Part shown: piece by piece, positions 55,510 through 63,530 of the stretch
How the letters are laid out: every line of letters starts with the position of its first letter
Numbering within the stretch: the first letter of the stretch is position 1
Assembly: GCF_015354405.1 (NCBI RefSeq)
Contig: NZ_JADKYP010000008.1
Span: 1-64,000 of the forward strand
From: Nocardia sp. BSTN01
Lineage (GTDB): Bacteria; Actinomycetota; Actinomycetes; Mycobacteriales; Mycobacteriaceae
DNA length: 64,000 nucleotides
Direction of reading: 5' to 3'
Made by a program: the position numbers and the translations under genes
The notes under the pieces: model-generated
The model's database searches: none
Seen by the model: only the letters and a program-made list of their open reading frames with translations
Told to the model about the DNA's origin: nothing

Positions 55510-56607
55510 GTGACAGCGCACAAGGGCAACGCGCAACGCAACAACAGAACCAGACGCCTGGTCGGCGGCTCACTGGCGGTGGGTGCGCTCGTGTTCGGAG
55601 CGTCCTCCGGTGGCCTGGCAACGGCCGATCCGGCGCCCGCGGAACAACCGGCCACGGCAGGTGACGCGGTGCAGCGGCTCATCGAGTTGTCGCATCAGTC
55701 CGAACAGCTCAATCAGCAGGCGCTGGCCGCGCAGGGCGATCTGGAAGCCAAACAGGGCGTGGCACGCGACGCCGACGCCAGGCTCACGACCGCGACCCAG
55801 GCCCTCGACGCCGCCAAGGCCGAGGTGCGCAAATATCAACCGGCCGTGGACCGGACCGCGATCGCCGCCTATCAGGGCGCCCGGACCAACCGGCTGTTCT
55901 CGGTGCTGGTGTCCGATTCCCCGCAGCAGTTGCTCGACCAGATGTCGACGCTGGACGTGCTGTCCACGCAGACCGCCGATCAACTGACGCAGTTCTCCAA
56001 GGCCACCGATTCGGCCACCGCCGCCGAAACCGCCGCCAAATCCGCCTCCGACGCCGCGCAGGCCGCCGCGCAGAAGGCCGATCAGGTGCGCGCGGACCTC
56101 GAGCACAAGCGCGCCGATCTGCAGGGTGCGATGGCCCAGGTCATTCAGGCCTGGGGTGCGCTCTCGGCCGGGGAGAAATCCAGTCTCGCCGGGTCGCTGT
56201 TCCCACCCGGCTTCGACCGCGACACCCTGCTGCGCGGCCTGGTCCCCGGTAGCGGAACCAGTGCGCTGGCCGCGGGATTGACCCGCGTCGGCGACCCGTA
56301 CGTCTGGGGTGCGACCGGCCCCGACCAGTTCGACTGCTCCGGCCTGGTGCAGTGGGCCTTCCATCACGTGGGCATCGATCTGCCGCGCACCAGCCAGGCG
56401 CAGGCCACGGTCGGCACGCCGGTGTCGCGGGACTCGTTGCAGCCCGGCGACGTGGTGTTCTTCTATTCGGACGCCTCCCATGTCGGCATCTACGCCGGGA
56501 ATGGCATGATCCTGCACGCCTCCACCTTCGGTGTGCCGGTGGCGGTGGCGCCGATGGGTAATACGCCTTTCCATTCCGCGCGCCGATACTGGATCGGAAT
56601 GCCGTAA
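55510..56607 (+). CDS. Coiled-coil NlpC/P60 endopeptidase (RipC-like)
   Basis: A 365-residue exported protein with a signal peptide (ending near residue 40), a long helical coiled coil (about 50-235, heptads rich in Ala/Gln/Asp), and a NlpC/P60 domain (about 255-365) with Cys in DCSGLVQW, His in ASHVGIYAG and His in ILHAS. The architecture matches Rv2190c/RipC-type enzymes, whose coiled coil binds FtsEX-like partners that activate hydrolysis; no ftsEX is nearby. GTG 55510 is the preferred start and is supported only by position relative to the promoter motif. Confidence 0.87.
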   Translation: MTAHKGNAQRNNRTRRLVGGSLAVGALVFGASSGGLATADPAPAEQPATAGDAVQRLIELSHQSEQLNQQALAAQGDLEAKQGVARDADARLTTATQALDAAKAEVRKYQPAVDRTAIAAYQGARTNRLFSVLVSDSPQQLLDQMSTLDVLSTQTADQLTQFSKATDSATAAETAAKSASDAAQAAAQKADQVRADLEHKRADLQGAMAQVIQAWGALSAGEKSSLAGSLFPPGFDRDTLLRGLVPGSGTSALAAGLTRVGDPYVWGATGPDQFDCSGLVQWAFHHVGIDLPRTSQAQATVGTPVSRDSLQPGDVVFFYSDASHVGIYAGNGMILHASTFGVPVAVAPMGNTPFHSARRYWIGMP

Positions 56608-56660
56608 ACACTGCGAGAATCTGGCGGCGAGTCATCACACCGACGTGAGGATCGTGTCGT

Positions 56661-57662
56661 ATGAGCGGATTGTTGCGGGTCCGGACATGGCTGGCCCATC
56701 GTGGGCGCTTCGAGTTCGTCGCCACCCTCGCCGTGGTGGTGGCGCTGACCGCGGCCGGTGGCGCCTTGCTGCTGCTACCCAAGACGGGCCTGCACACCGT
56801 GCCCGCCGCCGCGGAGTCCGATACCGCGCCGGCGCACGCCGATCCCCAGCTGCCCGAGTTGCGCCGCGTCATGAGTTCGTACGGACCCGTTGTCGCGCAA
56901 CAGGTTTCGGGCGACGACGGTAGGCTGTCGGTGGTGCTGGGACATCCGTATCAGCGCGGTGACGTCGACCAGCTCGCCCGCGAGGTCGGCCCGGCGGTCA
57001 TGGCCGTCTCCGAGGTGTGGGGTACCGAGTGGGCCCACGAAGCCGTGGTGGCCGTCGCCTCGAGCAGTTCCGAATTCGCGGCGCTGACCCACGCCACAAG
57101 TCCGGTGTCCGGCGAGGTCGCCGCGGCCTCGGTGTCGGATCCGTTCGTGCCCGGCACCCAGCCCGCCGGTCAGCGGATCGTCTTCGCACCCGATGCCGGC
57201 CGCCGGCTCGGCCCGGACGGTCTGCGCGAAACCCTGCGTCACGAACTCACCCACATCGCCGCCCGCGCTCGGACCGTCGACGGCTCCCCGCAGTGGGTGC
57301 TGGAAGGGTTCGCCGAATACTGCGGCCACCGCGGGGACCAGCAGCGCTTCGCCCAGGTGGCACCGACAGTCACCACCCGCGCCCGCACCGGCGACCTGCC
57401 CGCGGATCTGCCCGGCGACCCCGCCTTCGCGCCGAGCCCGGGCACCGACGCCGCCCTCGCCTACGAACAGGCCTGGTCGGCCAACGCGTTCGTCGCGGAC
57501 CGATTCGGAGAGACCGAACTCGTGGCGCTCTACCGCCGGCTCGCCACCGGCCCGCAGGACCAGGCCGCGCTGGACCGGGGACTGCGCGCCACCGTGGGTC
57601 TCGGCCACACCGAATTCGTCTCCGCCTGGCGCGACTGGATCAAGGCTCGCGTCGCGGCCTAG
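56661..57662 (+). CDS. Membrane-anchored HExxH metallopeptidase
   Basis: A 333-residue protein with one N-terminal membrane anchor (about 19-40) and an external gluzincin-like domain. The zinc motif is RHELTHIAAR near residue 197 and the downstream glutamate helix is WVLEGFAEYCG near 215, the arrangement of peptidase MA families. The external location beside two peptidoglycan hydrolases suggests a role in envelope protein turnover, but no substrate is known. ATG 56661 has GAGG about 11 nt upstream. Confidence 0.78.
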   Translation: MSGLLRVRTWLAHRGRFEFVATLAVVVALTAAGGALLLLPKTGLHTVPAAAESDTAPAHADPQLPELRRVMSSYGPVVAQQVSGDDGRLSVVLGHPYQRGDVDQLAREVGPAVMAVSEVWGTEWAHEAVVAVASSSSEFAALTHATSPVSGEVAAASVSDPFVPGTQPAGQRIVFAPDAGRRLGPDGLRETLRHELTHIAARARTVDGSPQWVLEGFAEYCGHRGDQQRFAQVAPTVTTRARTGDLPADLPGDPAFAPSPGTDAALAYEQAWSANAFVADRFGETELVALYRRLATGPQDQAALDRGLRATVGLGHTEFVSAWRDWIKARVAA

Positions 57663-57679
57663 GACCCGGTCGCGGCGGC

Positions 57680-57888
57680 CACCCGTAGGGCCGGCCGCAC
57701 GGGCGCACGCCGATGGAGCAGGACGCACAGGCCGCACCCCTAGCGCCGGTCGCGGCGGCCACGCGAAGAATCGGCCGGGCAGAGCCACGCCCATAGCGCC
57801 GGTCGTGGCGGCCGCACCCCTAGCGCCGGCCGCGCGGAGCCACGCCCATAGCGCCGGTCACCGCGGGCGCACCCATAGACTCGCCCCC
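57680..57888 (+). repeat. Tandem promoter-like repeats leading into pimB
   Basis: Units of 26-29 nt begin at about 57735, 57786, 57815 and 57841, each of the form cacSCCYatagcgccggtc..., plus degenerate copies at 57680 and 57761. The last copy (57870 onward) becomes cacccatagactcgccccc and ends directly at the pimB ATG. Each unit carries a TAGNNN hexamer where the real -10 box lies in the final copy. Confidence 0.65.
57876..57881 (+). promoter_or_regulatory. -10 box for the leaderless pimB message
   Basis: TAGACT ends 7 nt before ATG 57889; the intervening CGCCCCC cannot serve as a ribosome-binding site. Confidence 0.55.
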
Positions 57889-59061
57889 ATGGGCCGCACC
57901 CTGTTGATCACCAACGACTTTCCGCCCCGGCCGGGCGGCATCCAGTCGTACGTTCATTCGCTCGCGCTGCGGATGCCGCCGGAGGACCTCGTGGTCTACG
58001 CACCGCGCTGGCGCGGCGACTCCCATCAGCGATTCGATGCCCAGCAGCCGTTCGAGGTCGTGCGCCACCCGACCACGTTGATGCTGCCGACGCCGCTGGT
58101 GCTGCGCCGCGCCGCGACACTGCTGCGCGAGCACCGCTGCGACACCGTCTGGTTCGGTGCCGCCGCGCCGCTGGCACTGATGTCGCCGGCGCTGCGCCGT
58201 TTCGGTGCGCACCGGATCGTGGCCAGCACCCACGGTCACGAGGTTGGCTGGTCCATGCTGCCCGGCGCCCGGCAAGTGCTGCGCGTGATCGGCGACCACA
58301 CCGATGTCGTCACCTACGTCAGCAAATACACTCGTCGGCGCTTCGCCGCGGCATTCGGCGCCCAGGCGGCCCTGGAATATCTGCCGCCGGGTGTGGACAG
58401 CACCGTCTTCCACCCCGATCCCGCCGCGCGCGCGGAACTACGCGCCCGGTACGGCCTGGGCGAGCGGCCGACGGTGTTGTGCCTGTCGCGGCTGGTCCCG
58501 CGTAAGGGCCAGGACATGCTGATTCTGGCGATGCGCGAGATCCGGCGCCGTATCGACGGCGCGGTGCTGGTCATCGCGGGCGGCGGTCCGTATGAGGACA
58601 CGTTGCGCGGCCTGGTGCGCTCGCTGGACCTCGAGGCGGACGTGGTGTTCACCGGCCGCGTCCCCGCCGCCGAACTGGCCGCCCACCACACCCTCGCCGA
58701 CGTCTTCGCGATGCCCTCGCGCACCCGCGGCGCCGGGCTGGACGTGGAAGGACTCGGCATCGTCTATCTGGAGGCGTCGGCGACAGGCGTGCCCGTGGTG
58801 GCCGGAAATTCCGGTGGCGCACCGGAAACCGTCCTCGAGGGCCGCACCGGGACGGTGGTCGACGGGCGCAGCGAAAGCGCGGTGGCCGCCGCCGTCGTGG
58901 ACATTCTGTCCGACCCCGATGCCGCGGCGCGGATGGGCGCCGCGGGCCGCGAATGGGTCGCCGACCAGTGGCGCTGGGACGTTCTGGGCGGCCGGCTGCG
59001 AACTCTGCTCGACCCGAGCACACGAGCCGGCGTCCGGGGATCCGACGGTGCAGGCCGGTGA
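57889..59061 (+). CDS. pimB: GT4 mannosyltransferase of phosphatidylinositol mannoside synthesis (PimB-like)
   Basis: A 390-residue GT-B glycosyltransferase. The N-terminal domain begins LLITNDFPPRPGGIQSYV; the C-terminal GDP-mannose site shows LSRLVPRKGQDML, GGGPYEDTLRGL, and the EGLGIVYLEASATGVPVVAG motif with the family's Ex7E pair. It resembles PimB', which adds the second mannose of PIM in mycobacteria and corynebacteria. It is cytoplasmic, acting on membrane lipid. The start is fixed by the leaderless promoter. Confidence 0.88.
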   Translation: MGRTLLITNDFPPRPGGIQSYVHSLALRMPPEDLVVYAPRWRGDSHQRFDAQQPFEVVRHPTTLMLPTPLVLRRAATLLREHRCDTVWFGAAAPLALMSPALRRFGAHRIVASTHGHEVGWSMLPGARQVLRVIGDHTDVVTYVSKYTRRRFAAAFGAQAALEYLPPGVDSTVFHPDPAARAELRARYGLGERPTVLCLSRLVPRKGQDMLILAMREIRRRIDGAVLVIAGGGPYEDTLRGLVRSLDLEADVVFTGRVPAAELAAHHTLADVFAMPSRTRGAGLDVEGLGIVYLEASATGVPVVAGNSGGAPETVLEGRTGTVVDGRSESAVAAAVVDILSDPDAAARMGAAGREWVADQWRWDVLGGRLRTLLDPSTRAGVRGSDGAGR

Positions 59062-59131
59062 GCCGGCCCGAAGCTCGACGGCGGGTCGTGCGGGCTCGGC
59101 ACTGCGTTACCGCCCCGGGGCTTCGACCCAG

Positions 59132-59137
59132 TAGGCT
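59132..59137 (+). promoter_or_regulatory. -10 box for the leader-peptide/SRPBCC message
   Basis: TAGGCT ends 7 nt before ATG 59145, suggesting a leaderless transcript that starts with the short upstream frame. Confidence 0.5.
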
Positions 59138-59144
59138 CGGCCTC

Positions 59145-59177
59145 ATGAGCGAGCGCAGCAGCGAGCCCCAACCGTGA
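59145..59177 (+). CDS. Ten-residue leaderless upstream peptide MSERSSEPQP
   Basis: A short frame starts at the ATG immediately behind the -10 box and ends with TGA at 59175-59177, overlapping the GTG of the SRPBCC gene (GTGA). Translation of this peptide could deliver ribosomes to the next gene, which lacks its own Shine-Dalgarno site. Its Ser/Glu/Arg wording resembles short leaders common in mycobacteria. No independent function is suggested. Confidence 0.45.
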   Translation: MSERSSEPQP

Positions 59178-59557
59178 GCAGCATCCAGGTGGCCGACCAG
59201 ACCTTCGTCGCCGCGTCCGGCGCCGCGGTCGCCGAGGTCCTGGCCGATCGGTCACGGTGGCACCGCTGGTGGCCCGACCTCACCCTCGAGGTGCGAGAAG
59301 ACCGGGGTGACAAGGGAATTCGCTGGTCGGTCAGCGGGCCGCTGACCGGCACCATGGAGGTCTGGCTGGAGCCGTCGCTGGACGGGGTGATCCTGCACTA
59401 CTTCATGCACGCCGAACCGCCGGGCGCGGCCGCGCTCTCGCCCCGAACCCTGATGGCCGCCAACCGTTCCCGGCGGGTAGCCGGCAAGAAGATGTCGTTC
59501 GAGGTGAAATCGCGGCTGGAGGCCGGCCGTCCGGCCGGTGTGGCGCCGTCACGCTAG
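59174..59557 (+). CDS. SRPBCC/polyketide-cyclase-like protein
   Basis: A 127-residue START-like fold protein (SSIQVADQTFVAASGAAVAEVL, then RWHRWWPDLTLEVRED) predicted to bind a hydrophobic ligand in a helix-grip cavity. The C-terminal AGKKMSFEVKSRLEAGR is basic. The role is unknown. GTG 59174 overlaps the stop of the ten-codon upstream frame, and no other ribosome-binding site is visible, so translation is probably coupled. A second family member follows after 23 nt. Confidence 0.75.
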   Translation: MSSIQVADQTFVAASGAAVAEVLADRSRWHRWWPDLTLEVREDRGDKGIRWSVSGPLTGTMEVWLEPSLDGVILHYFMHAEPPGAAALSPRTLMAANRSRRVAGKKMSFEVKSRLEAGRPAGVAPSR

Positions 59558-59580
59558 GTCGAAAGGAAACGCTGTCAGTC

Positions 59581-60018
59581 ATGGCCGACCGGACCCAGAG
59601 GTCGATCACCATCGATGCCCCCTCGGATCGGGTGATGGCCGTCATCGCCGATCTGCAGTCGTATCCGGAATGGGTGTCGGCGGCACGATCGGTGGACGTA
59701 CTGGAGACCTTCCCCGACGGGCGCGCCCGCACGGCGAAATTCGTGCTGGACGCCGGCGTCGTCAAGGACACCTACGTGCTGTCCTACACCTGGCGCGCCG
59801 ACGGCCGGGCGGTGAGCTGGAAACTGGTCAGCGGCGAACTGCAGAAGGCGCAGGACGGCACCTACGAGCTCATCGACCAGCCCGACGGAACCACCCAGGT
59901 GGTGTACGAGCTGACCGTGGACCTCACCATCCCGATGATCGGGATGTTCAAACGCAAGGCCGAGAAGGTGATCACCGATACGGCCCTCAAGGAACTCAAG
60001 AAACGGGTCGAAGGCTGA
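59581..60018 (+). CDS. SRPBCC family protein (second copy)
   Basis: A 145-residue protein of the same cyclase/dehydrase-like superfamily (ITIDAPSDRVMAVIADLQSYPEW at the N-terminus, LTIPMIGMFKRKAEKVI at the C-terminus). It corresponds to the Rv2185c-type protein of mycobacteria from memory. The ligand is unknown. ATG 59581 has GAAAGGAAAC upstream. Its stop codon overlaps the proposed CTG start of the next gene. Confidence 0.8.
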   Translation: MADRTQRSITIDAPSDRVMAVIADLQSYPEWVSAARSVDVLETFPDGRARTAKFVLDAGVVKDTYVLSYTWRADGRAVSWKLVSGELQKAQDGTYELIDQPDGTTQVVYELTVDLTIPMIGMFKRKAEKVITDTALKELKKRVEG

Positions 60019-61316
60019 CGCGGCCTCCGCAGCGCGGTCGTGGTGCCGTCACGACCCGTCTCGAACTGTTCATCGGCAAGGGCGGGGTCGGTAAGACCAC
60101 GCTCGCCTGCGCGGCGGCCATCGCCGCGGTGCAGGCCGGACAGCGCGTGCTGGTCGCCTCGGTGGACCAGGCCCATTCGCTCGGTGACGCACTGGGTTTC
60201 CGCTTCGCCCACGATCCCGGCACGGTCGCCGGGGTGGTGACCGTCGCCCCCGGATTCGACGTCATCGAGATCGATTCGCTTGCGCTGCTGGAGGATCGGT
60301 TCCGCGATGTGGCGCGGATGCTGTCCGGCGGCGGCCACGATCACGGCATCGACCTCGCCGCACTCGATCCGGCCGAACTCACCGGACTGCCGGGTGTGCA
60401 GGAACTGCTGGCGTTGACCGAGATCGCGCAGTTCGCGGGGGAGGACGACTGGGATCTGATCATCGTGGACTGCCCGCCCTCGGCGGACATGCTGCGCATC
60501 GTCACCGCACCCGACACCCTGCTCGGCTACCTGGAACGGATCTGGCCCACCCATGCCCGGGTGATGAGCGCGACCGGTCCGGATATGCGGCGCGCGGTGC
60601 TGGCGGCGACGGTGGAGCGGATCGCGGCCGCGGTCACGGCGATTCGGGATCTGCTGGCCGATGCGCGGCGCACCGGGGCCCGGCTGATCACCGGCGCCGA
60701 ACGAGTCGCGCTGGCCGAATCGGCGCGGGTGCGTTCGGCGGCGGCGCTTCTGGGTATACGTCTGGACGCGGTGGTGGTGAACAAAGTGCTGCCGCCGGTG
60801 CCGCCGGCCGAGGGCAGCGCTCACCCCGCGGTGCAGTGGTATCTGCAGCGTCGCGCCGAACAGCTCGACGTGATCGCGGATCTGCGCCGCAGGATGCCGG
60901 ATGTGCCCGTGGTGATCGCTCATCACAGCGGGCCGGAACCGGTCGGGCCGCGGGCGTTGTCGGGGCTGGCACAGGCGTTGCCCGTTCGTGGCAACCCGCC
61001 GGCGGCCGAACCAGACCCTATGCTGAGCGACACGACGCCGGAGCCCGGTAGTGCGACGGGGGAGCCGGAGGTGCGATGGGAGTCGGGCACCGGGCTGGAA
61101 TCGGTATTCACGCTGCGGATGCGTCTGCCGGTGGTCGACCCGGGCACGCTGCGACTGGGACGAGTGGAGGACGATGTGATCGTGGGAGCGGACGGGGTCC
61201 GGCGGCGGCTACGACTGGCGCCGGTATTGCGGCGGTGCACGGTCGACGGCGCCGAACTCGACGGTGAGCAACTCGTCGTGCGTTTCCGGCCCGACCCGGG
61301 GGTATGGCCGCAATGA
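60015..61316 (+). CDS. ArsA/GET3-like ATPase with no standard start codon
   Basis: An anion-transport-ATPase-like protein of about 420-433 residues. The P-loop LFIGKGGVGKTTLACA, switch DQAHSLGDALGF, VDCPPSADMLR, and the C-terminal beta domain (LESVFTLRMRLPVVDPGTLRLGR, LRRCTVDGAEL) match the Rv2184c-type family. Homology begins at TTRLELFIGKGG, whose preceding codon is GTC, and no ATG, GTG or TTG occurs in frame near it. CTG 60015, overlapping the previous TGA, is the nearest plausible start and is used here. Function may be in membrane-protein targeting; no arsenic genes are present. It overlaps the next gene by 4 nt. Confidence 0.75.
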   Translation: MTRPPQRGRGAVTTRLELFIGKGGVGKTTLACAAAIAAVQAGQRVLVASVDQAHSLGDALGFRFAHDPGTVAGVVTVAPGFDVIEIDSLALLEDRFRDVARMLSGGGHDHGIDLAALDPAELTGLPGVQELLALTEIAQFAGEDDWDLIIVDCPPSADMLRIVTAPDTLLGYLERIWPTHARVMSATGPDMRRAVLAATVERIAAAVTAIRDLLADARRTGARLITGAERVALAESARVRSAAALLGIRLDAVVVNKVLPPVPPAEGSAHPAVQWYLQRRAEQLDVIADLRRRMPDVPVVIAHHSGPEPVGPRALSGLAQALPVRGNPPAAEPDPMLSDTTPEPGSATGEPEVRWESGTGLESVFTLRMRLPVVDPGTLRLGRVEDDVIVGADGVRRRLRLAPVLRRCTVDGAELDGEQLVVRFRPDPGVWPQ

Positions 61317-62116
61317 CCCACGCCCACGACGACAGTTTCGGCGAATTCGCCCAGGAACTGCGTGCCCTCGCCGAAACCCTGCTCGAACGCGTCGAACCCG
61401 CCCTGCGTCGCGCGGCCGCCGACGGCCGCGAATGGGACAGCTGCAGTTGGTGCCCGGTCTGCGCGACCGCGGCACTGGTCCGCGGTGAGCATCACGAGGT
61501 GGTGGCGGCAGTCGCCGACCACGGCACCGCGATCGTGACCGTGCTGCGCGAGGCGCTGGCCGGAGTGCCGGTCGAACCGCTGCTCCCGGACGACATTCCG
61601 GATCCCGGCGACGACGCGTCGGATGAATATGATTCCGCGGCAACCGAAGTCGGCGCCGATCCGACTTCGGTGCGAACCGAGCACGACGGATGGATCGCGG
61701 GCGGGCCCAGTGCACAGCATCGTGGTCCGCGCGGAGGCGCCCGAAGTGGCGACCCTGATCGTCGCGGCGCCCGAACAGCCGAAGGCAGCGGGCCGGAGAA
61801 TGCTCACGGTGCCGAGGCGGCCGGGCGCGGGGGCGAAGACGAGCATCGCGGCGCCGTAGCCTCGGGCAGGCGCGATGACCGGGCCGGACGCGGGGGCGAA
61901 GCGCGTGCCACGAGGGGATCGACGTCGCGGGGAGCGCGCGTGGCGGAGGGCGGCGCAGCGGAGGCTTCCGGTGTGCCGGGGCGCGCGCAGGCGCCCGACG
62001 AGCAGGTGAGCAAGGCGCGCCGCGGTGGCCGGCGCGCGGCCGAACGTACTGGGCGAGGGCGGGATTCGGTCGAGCGACCCGGATACGTTCCCATCCCGGT
62101 GCGGATCAAGAAATGA
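61313..62116 (+). CDS. Conserved protein with a Cys motif and Arg/Gly-rich low-complexity tail
   Basis: A 267-residue protein. The N-terminal 90 residues are the conserved part: EFAQELRALAETLLERVEP, then CSWCPVCATAALVRGEHHEV, whose three cysteines could bind metal. Residues about 100-255 are Gly/Arg/Ala/Glu-rich and probably disordered. The last residues GYVPIPVRIKK are conserved-looking. It resembles Rv2183c in position. ATG 61313 overlaps the ATPase stop; its own stop overlaps the glucokinase ATG. Function is unknown. Confidence 0.65.
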   Translation: MTHAHDDSFGEFAQELRALAETLLERVEPALRRAAADGREWDSCSWCPVCATAALVRGEHHEVVAAVADHGTAIVTVLREALAGVPVEPLLPDDIPDPGDDASDEYDSAATEVGADPTSVRTEHDGWIAGGPSAQHRGPRGGARSGDPDRRGARTAEGSGPENAHGAEAAGRGGEDEHRGAVASGRRDDRAGRGGEARATRGSTSRGARVAEGGAAEASGVPGRAQAPDEQVSKARRGGRRAAERTGRGRDSVERPGYVPIPVRIKK

Positions 62117-63171
62117 CCACTCGGGTCGGACGAGAGGCTCCGCTCACCGTCGGCATCGATGTCGGCGGGACGAATATCCGGGCGTCGGTCGTCGACGGGG
62201 ACGGTGAGGTGCTCGACACCGTCCAGGCGCCCACCCCGCATTCGGCGCACGCGCTCGAGGACGGTCTCGACCGCGCGGTACGGGAATTGTGCGCGCGGCA
62301 CGATATCGGGGCGGTGGGGCTGGCGGTCGCGGGCTTCGTCGACGAATCCCGGTCCTCGGTGCGCTTCGCACCGCATCTGCCGTGGGAGGACACCGCGGTC
62401 GCCGGGCGGCTCGGACGTCGGCTCGGGTTGCCGGTGATTCTCGAACACGATGCCAATGCCGCGATGTGGGCCGAATATCGGTTCGGCGCGGCCGCGGGCG
62501 CGCACAACGGCGTGCTGGTCGCGATCGGCACCGGGATCGGCGCGGCGCTGCTGGTGGAGGGGCGGCTGTATCGCGGAAGTTACGGTGTCGCACCGGAATT
62601 GGGGCATCTGCAGGTGGTGCCGCACGGCCGGATCTGCCCGTGCGGCAAACGCGGCTGCTGGGAGCGCTACTGCAGCGGGACGGCGCTGGTCGACACCGCG
62701 ATCGAAATGCTCGCCACCGATCCGATGCCGTCGACGATCCTGGCGCGGGAGGTGGTCGGCGATCCGGGATCGCTGACCGGGCGGCGGGTGGCGGGCGCGG
62801 CCCACGACGGCGATCCGGTGGCGCTGCACGTGATGGCCGATTTCGCCCGCTGGCTGGGGCTGGGACTGGCCTTCGTCAGCGATATCTTCGATCCGGATCT
62901 GATCGTCATCGCGGGCGGCGTCAGCTCCTCGGCGCCGCTGTTCCTCGACGACGCGCGCGAGCACTACGCCGCCGCGATCACCGGCGGCCGCCATCGTCCG
63001 CTGGCCCGCATCCGCACCACGCAACTGGGGGAGGCGGCGGGCATGATCGGCGCGGCCGAACTCGCGCGCACGGCCCTGGAGACCGGGGCCGCCGAGGGGC
63101 ATGCGCCGGCGACCGGCCGCGGCGATTCGGCGGCCTTGCCGCGAGCCCGCTCCACCGCGGGCCGGGAATAG
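62113..63171 (+). CDS. ROK-family glucokinase
   Basis: A 352-residue sugar kinase with ATP-phosphate loop GIDVGGTNIRASVVD, the catalytic Asp region LEHDANAAMWAE, GTGIGAALLVEG, and the ROK zinc motif CPCGKRGCWE near residue 177. It probably makes glucose 6-phosphate from glucose with ATP or polyphosphate. The C-terminal 30 residues are low complexity. It is the last of four translationally coupled genes. Confidence 0.88.
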   Translation: MTTRVGREAPLTVGIDVGGTNIRASVVDGDGEVLDTVQAPTPHSAHALEDGLDRAVRELCARHDIGAVGLAVAGFVDESRSSVRFAPHLPWEDTAVAGRLGRRLGLPVILEHDANAAMWAEYRFGAAAGAHNGVLVAIGTGIGAALLVEGRLYRGSYGVAPELGHLQVVPHGRICPCGKRGCWERYCSGTALVDTAIEMLATDPMPSTILAREVVGDPGSLTGRRVAGAAHDGDPVALHVMADFARWLGLGLAFVSDIFDPDLIVIAGGVSSSAPLFLDDAREHYAAAITGGRHRPLARIRTTQLGEAAGMIGAAELARTALETGAAEGHAPATGRGDSAALPRARSTAGRE

Positions 63172-63435
63172 TCCTCCACGGCGCTCCGGGAAAACACGGC
63201 GGTCCGGAAAAGCCTCCGGTTCCTCGGCGCCGATGCCGCGCGGCGGAAACGGAATCGGCCACTCTGCTCGTGCTCGTTCGCCGGGCGCGGCGTACGAGTG
63301 GGGAGCAAATGATCCGTGGCGTCGCACATCTCGCCGATTCACTCGACGGCCGGTCGGTTTCGCACGGCGGAAGCACCTCATGCGTACCCGATTTCACCGA
63401 TGTGATTGCCGGCATGTGAAATACCTCGTGTGGGG
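63172..63435. other. Intergenic region before the acyltransferase gene, no gene seen
   Basis: Together with the promoter and leader up to 63530, this is about 360 nt without a supported gene. Open frames lack family likeness. Confidence 0.45.
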
Positions 63436-63465
63436 TTGGTCGCAGCAGGTCGGCGACGGTAGAGT
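63436..63465 (+). promoter_or_regulatory. Predicted promoter of the acyltransferase gene
   Basis: TTGGTC at 63436-63441 and TAGAGT at 63460-63465 are separated by 18 nt. A leader of about 60 nt with GGGGAAAGGA before ATG would follow. Confidence 0.45.
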
Positions 63466-63530
63466 CGGTGCCGACGGAGGTGCCTGCGACGAGGCCGGTC
63501 CCGTTCGACAATCACAGGGGAAAGGACGCA

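Noticed and set aside
57680-57888. CRISPR array
   Set aside because: The units are contiguous and imperfect, without unique spacers, and there are no cas genes in the window.
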